Source: Auricularia sp. M13
Taxonomy: Eukaryota > Basidiomycota > Agaricomycetes > Auriculariales > Auriculariaceae
Length of the DNA stretch: 64,000 bases
Direction of reading: 5' to 3'
Assembly (NCBI GenBank): GCA_037042915.1
Contig: CM073203.1
Location: 1,674,001-1,738,000, forward strand
Below, in pieces: positions 30,809 to 42,912 of the stretch (position 1 is its first letter; each line of letters starts with the position of its first letter). The position numbers and the translations under genes are program-made. The notes under the pieces were generated by a model. The model saw only the letters and a list, made by a program, of their open reading frames with translations. It did no database searches and was not told where the DNA came from.

Positions 30809-33800
30809 ATGGCACCGACAACCTCTACCTATGAACCACCCCGCAAAGGCCGCGGCAAGAACAAGCTCAAGCGACCGGCATCGTCGTCTGGGACGCCGTC
30901 ACCATCAAAAAAAGGTTGCACATCTATCACCGGTGAGATCAGCTCGTCTTCGCGGCGGGCGGTGCGACTGACGCAGTATCTGAAACAGCATCAAGCACGG
31001 CGGTCGAGGCGTCAGGACAGACGACACCGACACTGAGTAAGTGTTCGTGATGCATTTGCGCATGAGTGTTTCATGATGTGGTTTACAGTCAGCGTACCGA
31101 CGACCCCGCGACGAGCGTCCAAAATGTCTGTACCGCGCACACCGTCTCTGTGGCGAGCGCGACCCCGGCTTCGAAGCTTCATCCTACCCAGGCTTATGCT
31201 CAATATCGGGAACTGGTCGACTATCGAGCAGCCCAGGTCTTCCGCCTCGACGAGCGCACCTGGGTCGCCGAACTCCACGACGTCGCTACAGGCGAACGGC
31301 ACGTCGGTGTAAATGCGTGGACGGTCCTCCAGCGGCATGTTCACCTGGCGGGCCCTGCGACGCATACTTGCTCACCATGTCCAGATTTCCAAAAATACGA
31401 TACCTGTGTTCATGTTCAACTTCTCGAGAGTACGGACCGCCGAGAATTTAAAGAATTGTCTGCAATGGGTGAGATCTGATTCCAAAGTAATGGCTGCCGG
31501 AGCGCTCAAGTGAGAACTCAGACAATCCCGAGTGCCTGCCCATCGGCTACGACCCCCGTGCGGGAGACGAGGACGCGCTGTATACGTTTGTCTGCATGTC
31601 GCCCTCCGAAAGCCCGTCTTCGTATGCCATAGCCGTTCGAGCGACAAGACGAGCTCGTGGGCATGCAGCAAGGATCGCGCGGGCGGCTGCATCCATATCT
31701 CGCGCGCCCGCAAGGCTCTGAAGATGACCGAGGGGGGCGAAGCCGCGCAAGCGGACGAGGAGGAAGCGGGAGAAGACCCTGCTGATGAAGAAGATGCCAT
31801 GGCGGCGAAGCGTCGTAAAGGTCGGTCGGAACGTTGTCGCCTTCGCCACGGGGTACTCAGCTGTTGTAGTCAACGAACGCAGCCTCAAGATGCTCGCGGA
31901 CGAGCAGAGCGTGTCGTACGAGAGGGTCGGCCCGCCTGCCTGGAGCCGTCTGGCGAGCGACACGGCTCCTTGGTTCCCGTTCGTCTCTCCGCTGCCCGCG
32001 TTGCTGCCACTCGGCTCAGCGCCCGCTGCCGCTGCGGCAGCGGTCCGAAACCAGGCAGCACAGTCCAGCGTATGGAGTGCACGGTCTACAGCTCGACGCG
32101 TGCGGAAAAGATTCAGATCGAGGTCCAGCCTTGCGCAAAGGAAGAGAGGGTCTTCGCTGGGCCCGACTTGCGCGAGCTCGGTCTCTTTAACTACAACAAC
32201 CACCGCGTCTATACGCACGAGCTCATCAACAAGTTCACCAGCTCGTACTGCGCGCACGAGCTGCCATTCCATGCGTACCAGAGTGTGATTCAGAGGACGT
32301 ACGTAGAGAACCGCAGTCCGATCGACTTCGTCAACGACGACACCTTCCGCCTCGTGTGGTACTCGTTCTCCCGCATACAGGACCTTGGCGACAGCTTCCA
32401 ATGCGAGAAATGCGGTCCCAACCCAGCCGTCGTCATCTTCGACGGTGTGACCGCGGGTTTCAACTCCAAGCACCGAACAGCAACGCTCACGCCCCCAACG
32501 ACGATATTACCCGGAGCGCCAACGCGATCGTCTGTCGGCGGTCCTCCGGAAAGCACCGCCGCAGTGTGGGGTCAGTTACGACAACGTGCGCAGCGGGCAG
32601 TGCGCTGGCGCCTCGGGTTGACGAGTTCCAACAAGTCCAAGTTGGACGGCATCAGCACCGAGGATAACGAGTCCAACACGCGCGCCGTGCCCGACGCCGA
32701 CGCCGAGTCACAAAAGGCAACCCGCGATACCGACGCCCGAGTCTCGAAGCGCGACGCAGCTGACGAGGCGATGCGGGCGAGCCTTCCGGGTATCGCGAAA
32801 GAGCTGAGCGGTGTCGATCCGAGTCTCGGCGCCATGTTCGAAGCGATGGTGCGCACCGACTACGACGCGAAGGAGCTGCAGAGACGGCCCTATCTTGAAT
32901 TATTGAATCATGTGAGCGCTGCGACGTTGAACCTCGGGCCCGTCACTTATTGTAGCCCGCAGGTTCTTGCTTACGAGTCGGTTCTGATGTTCACCCCGGG
33001 TTCGACTTGGCTCGCGCTGAAACGCTTGTGTGCGGACGACAAGCGCGCAGCCGATGTACTGCTGCGCGAAGTCCCTGCTATTGGGATCGTGGCCCGTCAG
33101 GAGCTACAAGCAGACGGTCAATACTCGCGTGTCTTGAAGGGCCTCGTCGCGTTCGTGCTGGCGCGTGCCATGCGCGTTCTGAGCTCGTTGGGGGAGCATG
33201 ACTTTGAGCCTGCAAACCCGACCGGCGACGACGCCGATTGGCGCGAGGTGAGTGCATAATCAGCATCGCCGTTGCTGTCGCTGATCGATATGGTAGACCG
33301 GTACCTTCTATGGGCGCCCTCGCGTGCGTCTGCGCCCGGAATACCCTCACCTGCCTGGCGACAAGAAGGTCGACCGCCGACCGTGACTCAGAGTGGCGCG
33401 GGCGGCATCGGCTGCTCGGTACTACGAAACCTACGGTCTCAGCGGTCAGACGGGCGGCCTGATGGCCGCATGGTGCCCCCATTGTGTATGCCTCGGTTTT
33501 CATATTATTCCGACTGGCGAGGGGCGAAACGACGTGTTCTCAGCTGTATTCACACGTTGGGAGAAGGCACCGGACATCATCATCTACGACTTCGCGTGTG
33601 CGCTGGGACCCTACTGCATGCTCCGCGAGCCCAAGTTCTTCGCTCACACGCGCTTCCTCATCGACGGCTTTCACGAGAAGGGGCACAGCCGCTGCTCGAA
33701 TGCGTGCAAGATCAGCACGTTCAAGAAGAACTCCCCCGAGCTGCTCTCTGTGAACTCCAGTGCTGCCGAGTGCGGCAACAGCGGCTTGCGCAAAATCCGT

Positions 33801-33911
33801 CGTCCGATGAGCTATATGACGCAACGACACGCCATCGTCTTTGCATATACTTATCTCGCGGCCTGGAATCGCGTTCGCCGTGTCATGCCCGGCCGGCGCG
33901 GCCGGAACTGA
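30809..33911 (+). CDS. KDZ-family transposase with SWIM finger (probably degenerate)
   Basis: A multi-exon DNA transposase. After a basic N-terminus (from MAPTTSTYEPPRKG) comes a SWIM-type zinc motif C-x2-CPDFQKYDTCVHV (about 31375-31420) and an acidic linker. A Cys cluster FQCEKCGPNP precedes the first acidic residue, VIFDGVTAGFN (about 32430-32460). The second lies in IIYDFACALGPYC (about 33580-33620), with REP...FLIDGFH...GHSRCS after it. The Glu lies in SSAAECGNSGL (about 33760-33790). These blocks match the DDE core of fungal KDZ elements with CxC clusters. A 49-nt intron runs 33248-33296. Between about 33360 and 33425 the frame changes twice, without a convincing intron, so the copy may be inactive or contain sequence errors. 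No coding insertion is present. Confidence 0.75.
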
Positions 33912-33954
33912 CTGACTTGTGCGGTGTAGTTAGTTTTAGACCGTAGTTACTTCT

Positions 33955-34230
33955 TTGCCTCTACGGGGCACGTCTTGCGGACTTGTTTCCGGGGGCAGCT
34001 TACTTACCTTTGTTTGTGGGGTATGTCACCAGCGCGCATTTTGTGGGGTACGGTACTTAGATTAGATTTGTGGGGCAGGGACTTGGTACTATTGCTCGGG
34101 TTATCCTAGTTGTATGTAATTTCTGGGTCATGTACATAGTTCTCCGATGTGGGGTGTTTCGGGCCAAAACCCGGGGCATTCCACTCGCAACATGGGGCAA
34201 TTATCCCAAGAAGAGACCGATCTGGATACT
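33955..34230. repeat. inverted repeat with TGGGGYA motifs (right copy)
   Basis: GGGGCAATTATCCCA (34194-34208) is the exact inverse of 16565-16579, and similarity continues outward to about 34228. Inward, six GTGGGGTA/TGGGGCA motifs are spread from about 34015 to 34208. The stretch follows the KDZ gene stop by only 50-300 bp. Confidence 0.5.
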
Positions 34231-34387
34231 CCCGTAGAGCTCAAAGCTGACACGGAGATCATGCGTCCAGCTATCACGCAGACACATGTGGATGCCAAGT
34301 CGGCGAGCTACCGCGAGACGCACACTTTCGTGCACTACAGTGCGTGAGCAATGCCGATATCGAACTCGAAGTTGCTGCGCACCAGAT

Positions 34388-34865
34388 TGTTGCGGTCTTC
34401 GTCGGGTCCCTCCTCCCCCGCTGTTTCATTTCGCCGTCCCGTGGCCCTCGCACCTCGTCCGGGCGCCCAAACTCCTTGCGCCCGGCCCCGTGGCCCTTTC
34501 GTCGGCGCGTCCAAGCGGTCTCTCCGCTCGGCGAGTACCTCGGTCTCTTCCCAGGAGAAGGGTAATACGACGGGATGTTTCTGGTTTGGTTGGGCTCTAT
34601 TTATCCCGGGTTTCCTGTCTCGCCGACGACGCCCGGCGGTCTCTTTCGGCCTGATCTGTGGCGCCCGCGTGGCAACCGGTCGGTGGCGCAATTGGTCCGC
34701 GGGTCCCTCGGCCTTGCTTCCGTAGTATATATATCTGGGCCGTCGCCCCTCTTGTACCTTAGGTTTGGTCTGGTCTATCATACCGCTTATCCGCGCCTCC
34801 CTCTCCCCACTCATCCCTTCCCCTCGGGCGTCGTCTCGGAGAGTGATATAGCAGTCACCGTGACA
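34388..34865 (+). repeat. 5' LTR of the shortened element
   Basis: 478 bp; contains TATATATA about 340 bp in, a likely promoter. Confidence 0.9.
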
Positions 34866-35527
34866 TAAGACCAAACCCCTCCCTCCCGACGCTCGAGATC
34901 CCCATACCCCTTACTCACCACCCTTCCAATCCGGGCGAACCGTTCGGTCGGCGTTGCTCGGTCCTGGAAGGAATCCGACCCCTCGGACCGGCTAGGAGAC
35001 CCCTCGCGTCGACGAGGACCCGTCGCGACCGCCGCGCCCACTCATCGGCCCACCAGGACCCTGCAGGACCCACCCTCCGGACGCCGAGCCTTGCCCACTG
35101 GCCTTCTGGTCAGGCACTCAGCCAACGAGGACCCCTCCAGACCCATACGGTCGTCAAATCCGAAAGCTCATTCCATCACCGGCTCCTGATCTCTCCCCTT
35201 CATCAGAGCCCGGTCATCCGCGGCGAGACCACCCCCACAAGCCCTACTCGCCGAACGCGCCGCTGCGTCCCCACCCCTCGGTCAACCTCTAAACCTCCCA
35301 CGGCCGACCCCTCTCTCCAGAACCTCACCCTCCGCGCATCCCGAGAGCAAGTTCCCCCCGTGGTGCGCGCGGCGCATCCACATCATCTTCCTCGGATCGT
35401 GACCCCCATCATCCCCACGCATCAACGCTACGACACATACACCATATAATCCGGATCGGCCGCCAGACCGACGCCTCTTTCCCCTTTTCCCCGACACGCC
35501 CCTTTGTTCGGACCGAACGCTCACAAA

Positions 35528-35880
35528 ATGTCCCAGTACGACGAGACCATAGTTAACCCTCAATACATACCGGCGGCAGTCCTGGATCACCGCGTACACC
35601 GAGGAGTTCCCCAGTATCTCGTCCAATGGATGGGCTTTCCCCGAGGACGCTAGCTGGCAACTGGCCGCCGACCTGGACGGAACCGGACTCGTGGAGGAGT
35701 ACCACGCCGAACCACCGGAGCCAAATGAGGACCAAGGCGCCGCACAGGACCTGGACCAGGATGCGGACATGGACCTCGGCGAGGACTTTGGCGACGGATC
35801 CCAAGAGCTGTTCGGCGAATCACCCATCAGCACCGGCGAGTCACCCTCGCCGCCGACGAGTCGCCCGAACTTGAGGACGC
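35528..35880 (+). mobile_element. chromodomain remnant of the shortened element
   Basis: Begins MSQYDETIVNPQYIPAAVLD and reaches YLVQWMGFP, the usual chromodomain core, then acidic sequence (EDQGAAQDLDQDADMDLGED). In full chromoviruses this domain follows the integrase. The stretch is broken. What lies between here and 36300 I cannot identify. Confidence 0.6.
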
Positions 35881-36599
35881 GCGCCCGGCCACACCCCGCT
35901 GGAGCTCATGCCCCTTCGCGCTCGTATCCGGTCGCCGGACCCGGGAGACACCCAGCTCAACATCTCCATGCTCGTGGCCCCTCCCCAACCGTTCTTCTGG
36001 ATGCTAGACCGCTTCACTCACTACGGCCGCTTCGCTGCCCCGAGACATCTCCCGCTCGATATCTCGCGTTACTGGGTACTCCCGACCGTCGTGCGCAATG
36101 ACCGAGGTCGACGGGCTCGCACCGAGCTAGTGGTCTTCTCGTTCCCACCTCGCCTCGGCCCTCATCTCCTCACGTCGCCTACGACGGAGCGAGCCCTCCA
36201 GGTTGTTCGGCTTACGGCGTGCCTTGTCTGGGACGTCCGCGAATATCGTTCCACGTACGCCGACGACGCCCTGGTCCTGCGGATCGCGTCCCCCGACCCG
36301 GCCCACCGTCTTTGAACGCTCCGGACGGTCGCCCCTGCCTTGTACAGCAGCACGCTTTGCGAAGCTGAAACCGCCCTTCTTTGTCGATATCTATTGGCGT
36401 ACAGGTGACGCCACCCGTTGTTCCCTCCCCCTCGGCGACCGTGCCCAAAATCGGACCCTACCTCGGTCGGACGCTGCTTCGGTCGGATGCTCTCCACAGT
36501 CACAGTCCCGGTCGTTTCTCATACCCCGTATTTATGCTCGTCTTTCCGCCTCTCTATTTACATATTTTACGAGCCTCCACACCACTACCCAAATCGTAC

Positions 36600-37870
36600 C
36601 CGGACACGGTCTTACTCCTCCATGGGTTGGCCCGCATCGACCGACTTCTCCCCTATCACGGACGCATCCCGACCCTCGGACCGTTGGACGCGTGGCAGGA
36701 ATCCGGACCCGGACCCAGACGCCTCCATCGACGCAAAGCTGGGTGTCGGACGCACATCCCCCGGTACTACCACGCCAAGAAGGGCCAGGTCGGCGCCGAA
36801 GTCAGCAAGCACGCCGACAGGACCAGCCGGCGCCTCCGCCTCCACGCCCGCGGCGCCAGGGGAAGTCGGCGCGTCGGTGAACGACCTCCCCGCCTCGTCC
36901 TCCACCGCTCGGCCGTCATTGGAGTCGGTATCGCGCTCGCTCCCGCCCGGCGACACGAGGCGCACCGTCTTATGGGCATGCCGGTCATCGACGAGCTCTT
37001 GCGTCCACTTGCGAAGGTCGCGCCTCAACGCCGAGACGGACAGCTGGAACCCCTGGACGATGCGGTCGCCCAGGACCTCGAGGTCGGCCATGGTGGCTGT
37101 CCCCGGCGACCGAAGCCTTCGGCGTGTGCGCGACCGCGCCACGGACGCGCCGACGGTGTCCACCACGTCGTCCTGGTCCGGATCGTCCCCGTCGTCGCCG
37201 TCTACGTCAGCGTCTTGTCGCGCCCTCTTGCGCGATGTGCCCGACCGGCCGACACTGTGAGAACACCCCACGCGGGTCCGGTGGCAGCGAGCACAGGCAG
37301 TCGCCGACCCGGACACTTGTCGAAACACGGCTGGCCGGAGCGCTCGCACTGCTCACAAGGCTGGACCCGGACGAAGGATGTCAGCGCAGGATACACCCCG
37401 GAGCAAGAGGACCTTTGGCCAGGACGTACCGTGTTAAAGGAGGCCCGACCGCGTCCTTCTCCTCGTCGCCGGTCCCTCGCGCGCCGACGTCCGAAGGCCG
37501 CCGACCCAGACGCTACCGCTCCCGATGGGCCCTTGCCCTTCGCGGTCGAGGAGGTCGTTCTCGTGCGGCGAACCCCTTCCACCTTCGGCACGACGGGGAG
37601 CGAGGCTGCTGTCATGCCGAGGAGAGACGCCGCCGTCTCCAGATTGCGGGTCGCGGCGTTGCGTCGGCGCACCTCGGCGTCAATGGCCTCCAACCGCTGG
37701 CCCGCAGACGCAAGCACCGTCCGCGCCTTCTCCTCCTCCGCGTCCGCGGCGTAGTGCCCGAAGTTCAGTTGGCGCTGGATGGAGGCATGCAGCGTGAACA
37801 CCCGCTCCCTGAGGTCCCGAAGTTCGCCGAGAGGCTTCGCAGTCAGTCCGTCGGCGGCGGTGGGCGTCAT
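36600..37870 (-). pseudogene. antisense Zn2Cys6-like gene relic in the shortened element
   Basis: Minus strand, in the same place as the antisense gene of the 7318 element: after the chromodomain remnant and before the polypurine tract. It starts MTPTAADGLTAKPLGELRDL with a helical N-terminus, then a Ser/Lys linker (TTSSTAKGKGPSG). The Cys pairs CEQC-x6-C and CARCHRTRVGCSH correspond to CEAC-x6-C and CTACHQTRGKCTH of the other copy. The helical and acidic C-terminal part resembles the other copy in layout. A candidate 69-nt intron ends next to the first Cys pair, the same position as in the other copy. The gene is broken (at least one break). Confidence 0.6.
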
Positions 37871-38083
37871 GGGATATCGGACGGTGACGGGAAGCGGGGA
37901 GACGAAGAGCGAGAAGTACCGCGGTTCGTGTACGGCGACGGCCGAGCCTTTTGCGGCATCTGACGCTTAGAGTTTGATCCCGCGGCGGATGGAGCTCGGC
38001 CCGGTCACGCTATGGTCCGTCTCCCCACGCCCGATCTAACCCGCACCTCCCCTGGCTATTCCCACCTCGGCCACTGGACGGCT

Positions 38084-38093
38084 AGAAGGGGGG
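38084..38093 (+). other. polypurine tract of the shortened element
   Basis: AGAAGGGGGG, three bases before the 3' LTR. Confidence 0.7.
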
Positions 38094-38096
38094 TTA

Positions 38097-38575
38097 TGTT
38101 GCGGTCTTCGTCGGGTCCCTCCTCCCCGCTGTTTCATTTCGCCGTCCCGTGGCCCTCGCACCTCGTCCGGGCGCCCAAACTCCTTGCGCCCGGCCCCGTG
38201 GCCCTTTCGTCGGCGCGTCCAAGCGGTCTCTCCGCTCGGCGAGTACCTCGGTCTCTTCCCAGGAGAAGGGTAATACGACGGGATGTTTCTGGTTTGGTTG
38301 GGCTCTATTTATCCCGGGTTTCCTGTCTCGCCGACGACGCCCCGGCGGTCTCTTTCGGCCTGATCTGTGGCGCCCGCGTGGCAACCGGTCGGTGGCGCAA
38401 TTGGTCCGCGGGTCCCCTCGGCCTTGCTTCCGTAGTATATATATCTGGGCCGTTGCCCCTCTTGTACCTTAGGTTTGGTCTGGTCTATCATACCGCTTAT
38501 CCGCGCCTCCCTCTCCCCACTCATCCCTTCCCCTCGGGCGTCGTCTCGGAGAGTGATATAGCAGTCACCGTGACA
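38097..38575 (+). repeat. 3' LTR of the shortened element
   Basis: 479 bp, about 99% identical to the 5' copy. The differences are mostly one-base length changes in C runs. Confidence 0.9.
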
Positions 38576-41500
38576 CAGATGCATCCTCTGAGACCCCGCG
38601 CAGAGTCGCGGCTTCCTCGCACCACCACTGGCCAAGAGACCCCACCTCTGCCTCCACACGCTCAATCTCCTCTGTACAGCGCCATTTCTCGAGCAAAGCG
38701 GCTATCCCGCGTTGCACATTCTCGTCCGTCACATACCGTGGCAAATCCGCCTCGTCTTGTGGTCCCAGGCCGGGATCCTCCTGCCAAATGTCGTCGTCGA
38801 CGTCCAATTTAAACAGTTTCTTGGCGACGAGCTTGCGCGGGAGCCGAATGCGGCCCGGAGGTCTCTTGCCCTGGCGCGCGAGAAGGTTCATGCGGTCGAC
38901 CATCTTGTTGAAATGCAACACCTGCGCGCTGATGGTTTTCTCGCGTTTGTGGACATGGTCCTTCGTCTGCGAGTGGTCCTTCGCCTCTGCTGCAAGGTTA
39001 CGCCAAGCGACGACGAGATCAGTGAACCTGGCGTACCTAGGATCTGGTGACGGTAAGCCCGCTCCAATTTACGACGGTCAAACTTGTGCGCGATCAAGGT
39101 CTTGCGAATCTTGACGCGCTGTGCGCGCGCATTGACGCGCAAACGGAGGTACTCGTTGCCGCGCATCTCCTCCAGCCGCCTGCACTGCTCCGTGCCCAAC
39201 GACGCCTGCAAGCTCTCGACCTTGGCCTGGATAGAAGAGATCTCCGAAAGGGCCTCTTCAATACGCACTGTGGTCTTGTGAGTCTCAGAGACCGACAGTT
39301 TGTGCGATTTTCGTAGCTCGGCGCGATCGTCCTTGATCTGCTGCTTGAGACTGTCGATCGCACCGAGAGACAATAGAATTTTGTCGATAATCTTGTCTGC
39401 AGCGTTTTGCAGTTGACCTGCACATGAAATGATAAATAGCGCGAATCACACAAGGCCAGACATTGTTCAAACTTACGAGGGCTTTTTTCGAGCTGATCCG
39501 ACGCCTGCGCGTCCCACTGCTTTCCCAGCTCCTCCTCGGACTCCCCGCTCGCCTTGATGATGTCGTTTGCTTCGTTGCAGCGCCGCCTCGCGGTCATGAA
39601 GCGCTTGCGCAACCAGGCAGCAAGCTTCCACATGCCGCCGTAATCGAATGCTTGCATCTGTCGATCGAGAACGAAGAGACGACGGTGAAACTGTTTTACA
39701 CAGGTTCAGGTTTTCGCGATCGTTTCGCGTACAGGACTCACCCCTGATACTCGGAGTCCAGCAATGAGATGCCGAATGCTGCTCCAAAATCGTTTGCAGC
39801 CTTCACCATCGCTCAAGCCGAAACCGTTCCGTTTTGCTGGTGGAATACGACCTGACAGGCCCATTGATGACCGTACGCGTGAAACACTGAGACGCCGAAT
39901 GTCAAACGATCTGCTATCTCGGGAAGAAGTCCCCACTAAATTTTTCCTCATTAGCGTCGGTCAATATCTCGTGCAATGATTGGGATACATACCTTCTCGA
40001 TGCTCCTTGAGATTTGGCAGGCAATATCGTAGAGAAGGCCAATTCTCCACTCGTGGGGCAGTTCCTTCGTCAACTCCTGAATCAGGGCCAGCGCGTAGTG
40101 CTGGCGCTCTCCTGGGCTAGTCATGTTGGTGACCAGCAGCACGCGGTCGTGTCGACACAGGAGGGCCATGAGCCCCGTATCGGCGTAATAGTTCTTCGAC
40201 GCCTTTGTGACTTTTTCCTGCGCTGCTATGAAAGACTTTTCGCACTCATCGAGCACGTCGTCGCCAACCCGCGCCGATGTACCGCGCGTGCGCCGCCGTG
40301 CTGGACGCTTGCGCGACTGGGCGACCTCGGCCTCCATGGCGTCCACTGTCGCGCGCGAGAGGAAACGACCGCCCAGGAATTCGATTGGAGCGTCCACCTT
40401 GTCCGACTTGCGCCGTTTCTGGGCAAAATTTGCGTCGATGCATACCACAACGTCAGCACTGCATCCATGCCGTCAGCTTCCAATGCAATGCGCGGGATTG
40501 CGGCAACACGTACGTGCTATGCTCCAGCACAGGTCGTTCTCCGCCAAAACACAGCGGGCATAATTGCCGTAGACGAGGCAATGGTCTCGTTAGACGCTCG
40601 GGTTGTTCCTCTGTGTTCTCGCGGTCGTGCCCGATCTCACCAGACACGTCTCCGCTTGACTGTTACCATTGTTAGCTTTGTAGCGAAGACTGGAATCCGT
40701 GTGTCCCACCTCCTCTGCGAGGCGTGATTCCGCGCGCTCGTCGCCAGTAGGATCTTGCGCGCCGCGCTACGGACCAGCGTCAAAATCAAGAAGATCGTCC
40801 AAAATGTGCGTACCTCTGTATCTTGCGTAATCGCACCCCGCGGTTCCACGCGGTCCGACGCGTCGTTGCTGCCGTCCGAGACCACATCCACGCGCGCGCG
40901 CTTTCGCGGGCGCGCATTGATGTCGGGTCCGGTGCCATGTTTCCTCGCGCTGCTTACTGCGGGTCTCTCAGACTCGCCTCGCTCCCAATCGTCAGTTAGC
41001 AGAGCACACCTTGTAATTCCTCGCTCGCGAAATATTCCGCACGGTTGTCCAATATTTGGTACCAAGTCATAGCCATGCCCAAGCGTTTCCTCAGGTTTCC
41101 CTGAGATAGCATCGTCATCCACTGCCTTATTCGCTCACTGCAACGCGGGGAGAGCTTACAGTAGACCTCCGAAAACGGCCGCGTCGAGCCCAGAAAGTTT
41201 CCAGCGTGTCCGCCCATGCGGTGGTGTTGGGCGCGACGTTAAGTTTAATGTATCGAAATGAGATCCAATAGCGTAGTGCTGAACACCATAGATGGGCACT
41301 TCGGGGCGCATGGGAAGTACCCAATTGACAAGAGACGCTCTGCCGGCGAACTGCACGAGCAGATATCAATGAGAGCATCCTTCGTGCCTGTCAAGAGCTC
41401 AGAAATCGCTCATAAATTTAATGAGATACGCTCACCGAGTATGTCCACCAGTGCTATGCGAGTTGCACGCTTGAGCGCACGTGCAGTCCGCCAGCTGCTG

Positions 41501-42175
41501 AGGGTTCGCGTCGAGACCGTGCTTCTGTCCCAGGTAAATGCGATACAGGCGGGACGATTGCATTACAGTGCTCCAGTTATTATGCTGCGCCATCCGCCGC
41601 CGATGATGCCGCGATACAGCTGGGTCCGGGAGCTCAAACCCGAGGACATGAGACTCATCCCAGTCGCCCATTGTCACAAGGTCGATCATCTCGGCGGTAA
41701 GACCATGGACTCGTGTAGCAAAGAAGGTCTGGAGAGCAGATTTCCCCGGGGTGCCGGAGGGCGGGAGATTCGGACGTTGCGAGTAGTCTTCGCCGCCAGG
41801 AAGTCTCAGAACCACACTATTCCCGACAGCTGCTGGAAACTTGGGCTGCCCAGGTTTCCTCCGATGCTTTGGAAGCTCTGAGGACGGCAGAATCTCGAAG
41901 CGCGAGTCATCGCGGGTACCGAGCGAGCCATCGGCAGTGGTGCTAGAGGGTAGACCCGCGGCCCGTAGTGCTGCGTTTCGATTTTTCCTATGGCGATGAG
42001 CCACGCCTGTGTTCAGTCCAAAGCTCATGGAAAGCCAGCGCGAAGTAGAACAGAAGTTCGAGAGCACCCGGCGCGTGCGTATTGACGCGAGAAGTACGAA
42101 GCCAAGAGCCGATGGCGGAGTTTTAATGCGCGTCTCGCCGCTATCGTAGGCGCGCCGACGCGTAGGAATGCCCAT

Positions 42176-42912
42176 AACAATGCGTTAACCTCTGATTTGA
42201 GTGCTCACAGGGCACATATTAAAGTTAATGCTTTAATTCTCTCAGATAGACTAACACATAGTCACGGTTAGACGTCCCACACCCTGAGAGAGCACGATCC
42301 TTCGCGCACCACGTCTCTACTCATCTGGTGCCCTCGTCTCAATGGTTAAAAGTATGTCGATTCTTTTGAATAGCTCTCTATATGTCTTCAAGTTTTAATT
42401 TCTCTGGTTCTAGCACCTTCTCAGCACATTCCAGGATATCAGGTTTTGGTCCATAAGTCACCGATTACCGCAGAGCAACGTGAACTCTCAATAATACTAT
42501 ATGAAAACTATGGTATCGTCTACTGGAAGCTATCCAAGACCGTGCCATGTCCTTGGATTGAGACCACAACCTCATGTCTCGTTGGCAGGGGCCGTGACGT
42601 ACGGCGGTGTCACTGGCGTTTCTATCCATAAGTGATACGATCCCGTCGTTTGCGACCGTGAGAGTCTCTAAATTCTCCAAACGACATCCAAATGCTGTTA
42701 AACGAGCACCTCTATGGTACCAGCCCAGGCCTCACTTCAAACAGTTCCTTGCACAGAATTAAAGTCTGTTTTCTGGTTTCTCTGCCACAAACGCCGCGAA
42801 ACCGGGATTGAGCGGCAGTCGCAACTTGCCTCTCACCTCTCACATTCGTTGCGCATATTTCTTGTAGCGTCCTTTCGCGCGCCATCGTTACCGCGTTTTG
42901 GTACGCCTCAAT
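42176..42912. other. divergent intergenic region
   Basis: Between the start of a minus-strand KDZ gene and a plus-strand gene. No domain-bearing frame or repeat seen. Confidence 0.5.

Larger units (their letters stand above)
34388..38575 (+). mobile_element. shortened chromovirus-type LTR element
   Basis: A 4188-bp element with LTRs of 478 and 479 bp (TGTTGC...GTGACA) flanked by a 5-bp target duplication CAGAT (34383-34387, 38576-38580). The LTRs differ at four places as read, so it is young, though older than the element at 7318. The internal 3.2 kb holds a chromodomain-like remnant, sequence I cannot assign, and an antisense gene relic; reverse transcriptase, RNase H and integrase core are absent. 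It is broken and would depend on another element for movement. It is inserted inside a KDZ transposase gene. Confidence 0.9.
34201..42175 (-). pseudogene. second KDZ-family transposase, split by an LTR element
   Basis: Minus strand, starting at ATG 42175. Visible blocks: a Lys/Arg-rich N-terminus, a CTC motif (CxC-type), RYIKLNVAPNTTAWADTLET (about 41200), a CPLCFGG pair (about 40550), first Asp in CIDANF (about 40440), second Asp in LYDIACQ (about 40030), HAYGHQW, and the Glu in GFGLSDGEGCKRFWS (about 39800). A helical C-terminal third contains LEKWRCTEEIERVEAEVG. The order and residues are those of KDZ transposases, and all three acidic positions are kept. The frame runs from 38576 into the sequence left of an inserted LTR element (34388-38575) and stops at 34201-34203. 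A frame slip near 41260 is also apparent. Introns of 50-60 nt occur between most blocks. Confidence 0.7.

Noticed and set aside
34147-34347. short plus-strand coding exon reading GQLSQEETD
   Set aside because: The match to the Ulp1-like gene covers only about 35 bases, and the opposite strand is the end of a KDZ frame; kept as a repeat observation, not as a gene.
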